DNA of 24,107 nt from Chloroflexi bacterium 13_1_40CM_68_21 (lineage in GTDB: Bacteria > Chloroflexota > Limnocylindria > P2-11E). Below, piece by piece: positions 23,453-24,107 of this stretch (its first letter is position 1; each line of letters begins with the position of its first letter). The stretch is taken from the NCBI GenBank assembly GCA_001917735.1, contig MNEO01000024.1, forward strand, positions 1 to 24,107. The letters are read 5' to 3'. Both the position numbers and the translations under genes were made by a program. The notes beneath the pieces are model-generated. The model worked only from the letters and a program-made list of their open reading frames with translations, was not told the origin of the DNA and searched no databases.

Positions 23453-24107
23453 AGCAGCGCGACGCGATGCTCGTGCTCGCCGCGGTCGTACTCGCGGTCG
23501 GCGTCTCCGCGATCCTGCTCGCGGGATCGCTCGCCGGGGCGGCCAGCGTATCCGGCCGCCGGCCGGGGATCTTCTTCGATCCGCGCAACAGTCCTCCGCC
23601 TGCGCGAACGGTGATCGAGGCGCAACAGGACCTGCCGGTGCCGCTGCGGCCGATCCTTCCGGTACAACGCGGGCTCTCGGACGTCGCGCGCGATGCCGCG
23701 GGCTACCTGCTGATCCTGCTCGGGACGTCGGCCGCCCTCGTCCTCGCGCGCGAGCAGGTGGTAAGCACATACCGCGCGTCCCTCGGGGGCTGGCGCACGC
23801 AGCTGCGCGTACTCGGCAGCGGACTCGCGGTCATCGGCATCGGCGCATCCGCGGCGGCGCTCGCGTGGATCGTCCTTCTCGGCTCGGTGTCCAACTTCCG
23901 TGGCGCCGGTTTCATCGGGGTCCCAGCCGCGCTTCAGGTGGGCCTCGCCGCCTTCAGCGTGACGCTCGTCGTGGCCGGGCTCGCGGCCCTCGTGGGCTTC
24001 GCCGCGGCGTCGTGGCGATTGGGCGACGCCCTGTTCCAGCTTCGGGGGCTGCGCCGCTATGCGGCCAGCATCCCGGCCCCTCTCATCGCCCTCTTAGGCG
24101 CAACCCT
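23449..24107 (+). CDS. polytopic membrane protein, partial (runs off the window end)
   Basis: From ATG 23449 the frame is open to the window edge (219 codons, no stop). It begins with a hydrophobic segment (residues 5-28), then a Pro-rich outer loop (about 40-75), and four further hydrophobic segments near 84-105, 122-146, 160-184 and 205 onward. I recognise no domain. The ATGA overlap with the putative anti-sigma gene shows it belongs to the sigma operon, so it may be a regulated envelope protein. In several Chloroflexota-like operons such a protein precedes a bactofilin, but nothing beyond the edge can be seen. Confidence 0.75.
   Translation, partial: MKQRDAMLVLAAVVLAVGVSAILLAGSLAGAASVSGRRPGIFFDPRNSPPPARTVIEAQQDLPVPLRPILPVQRGLSDVARDAAGYLLILLGTSAALVLAREQVVSTYRASLGGWRTQLRVLGSGLAVIGIGASAAALAWIVLLGSVSNFRGAGFIGVPAALQVGLAAFSVTLVVAGLAALVGFAAASWRLGDALFQLRGLRRYAASIPAPLIALLGAT

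Overview
This window is a compact, gene-dense, high-GC bacterial chromosomal segment with no rRNA, tRNA, CRISPR array, insertion sequence or phage gene that I could recognise. The rpmE-tdk-DUF1385-prfA order, heavy use of GTG/TTG (and apparently CTG) starts, many 4-base NTGA gene overlaps, and single-copy genes such as FecR-domain and ECF sigma modules suggest a Chloroflexota-like or other deep Terrabacteria lineage, probably from a metagenome. That placement is inference; no marker here was compared with a database.

Region 1 (about 1-9500, all minus strand, read from high to low coordinates) carries a FecR-domain membrane protein, a beta-lactamase-family serine hydrolase, thymidylate synthase, dihydrofolate reductase, an AcuC-type deacetylase, a Yip1-like membrane protein, a DUF983 protein, an AMP-forming acyl-CoA synthetase and a Tat-exported FAD oxidoreductase cut by the window edge. 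Several junctions are 4-base overlaps, so most of this is probably one transcript. thyA and folA form the dTMP/tetrahydrofolate pair. The AcuC-like deacetylase and the acyl-CoA synthetase recall the Bacillus acuC/acsA acetylation switch.

Region 2 (about 9570-14720) has a GNAT acetyltransferase divergent from a beta-CASP metallo-beta-lactamase ribonuclease. Next comes a two-gene MNT/HEPN toxin-antitoxin-like module whose nucleotidyltransferase is fused to a winged helix-turn-helix. It is preceded by an unusual 10-bp-phased GGTN repeat array that looks like an operator. A TPR/LuxR-type regulator and a DinB-family protein follow on the minus strand.

Region 3 (about 14718-20600, minus strand) runs rplU-rpmA-rpmE-tdk-DUF1385-prfA-hydantoinase-methyltransferase-DinB, tightly overlapped. 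The thymidine kinase carries a one-base frameshift; restoring it regenerates the conserved C-terminus and a GTGA overlap with DUF1385. The hydantoinase seems to start at CTG. The rplU leader contains a promoter-like -10 and a hairpin plus T-tract that could be an attenuator.

Region 4 (about 20600-24107) holds a polytopic heme-copper-oxidase-like gene broken by at least four apparent indels, all in G/C runs. Next to it is a small MBL-fold protein. Divergent from these is an ECF sigma factor (also apparently CTG-started), followed by a two-TM putative anti-sigma protein and a membrane protein that runs off the end.
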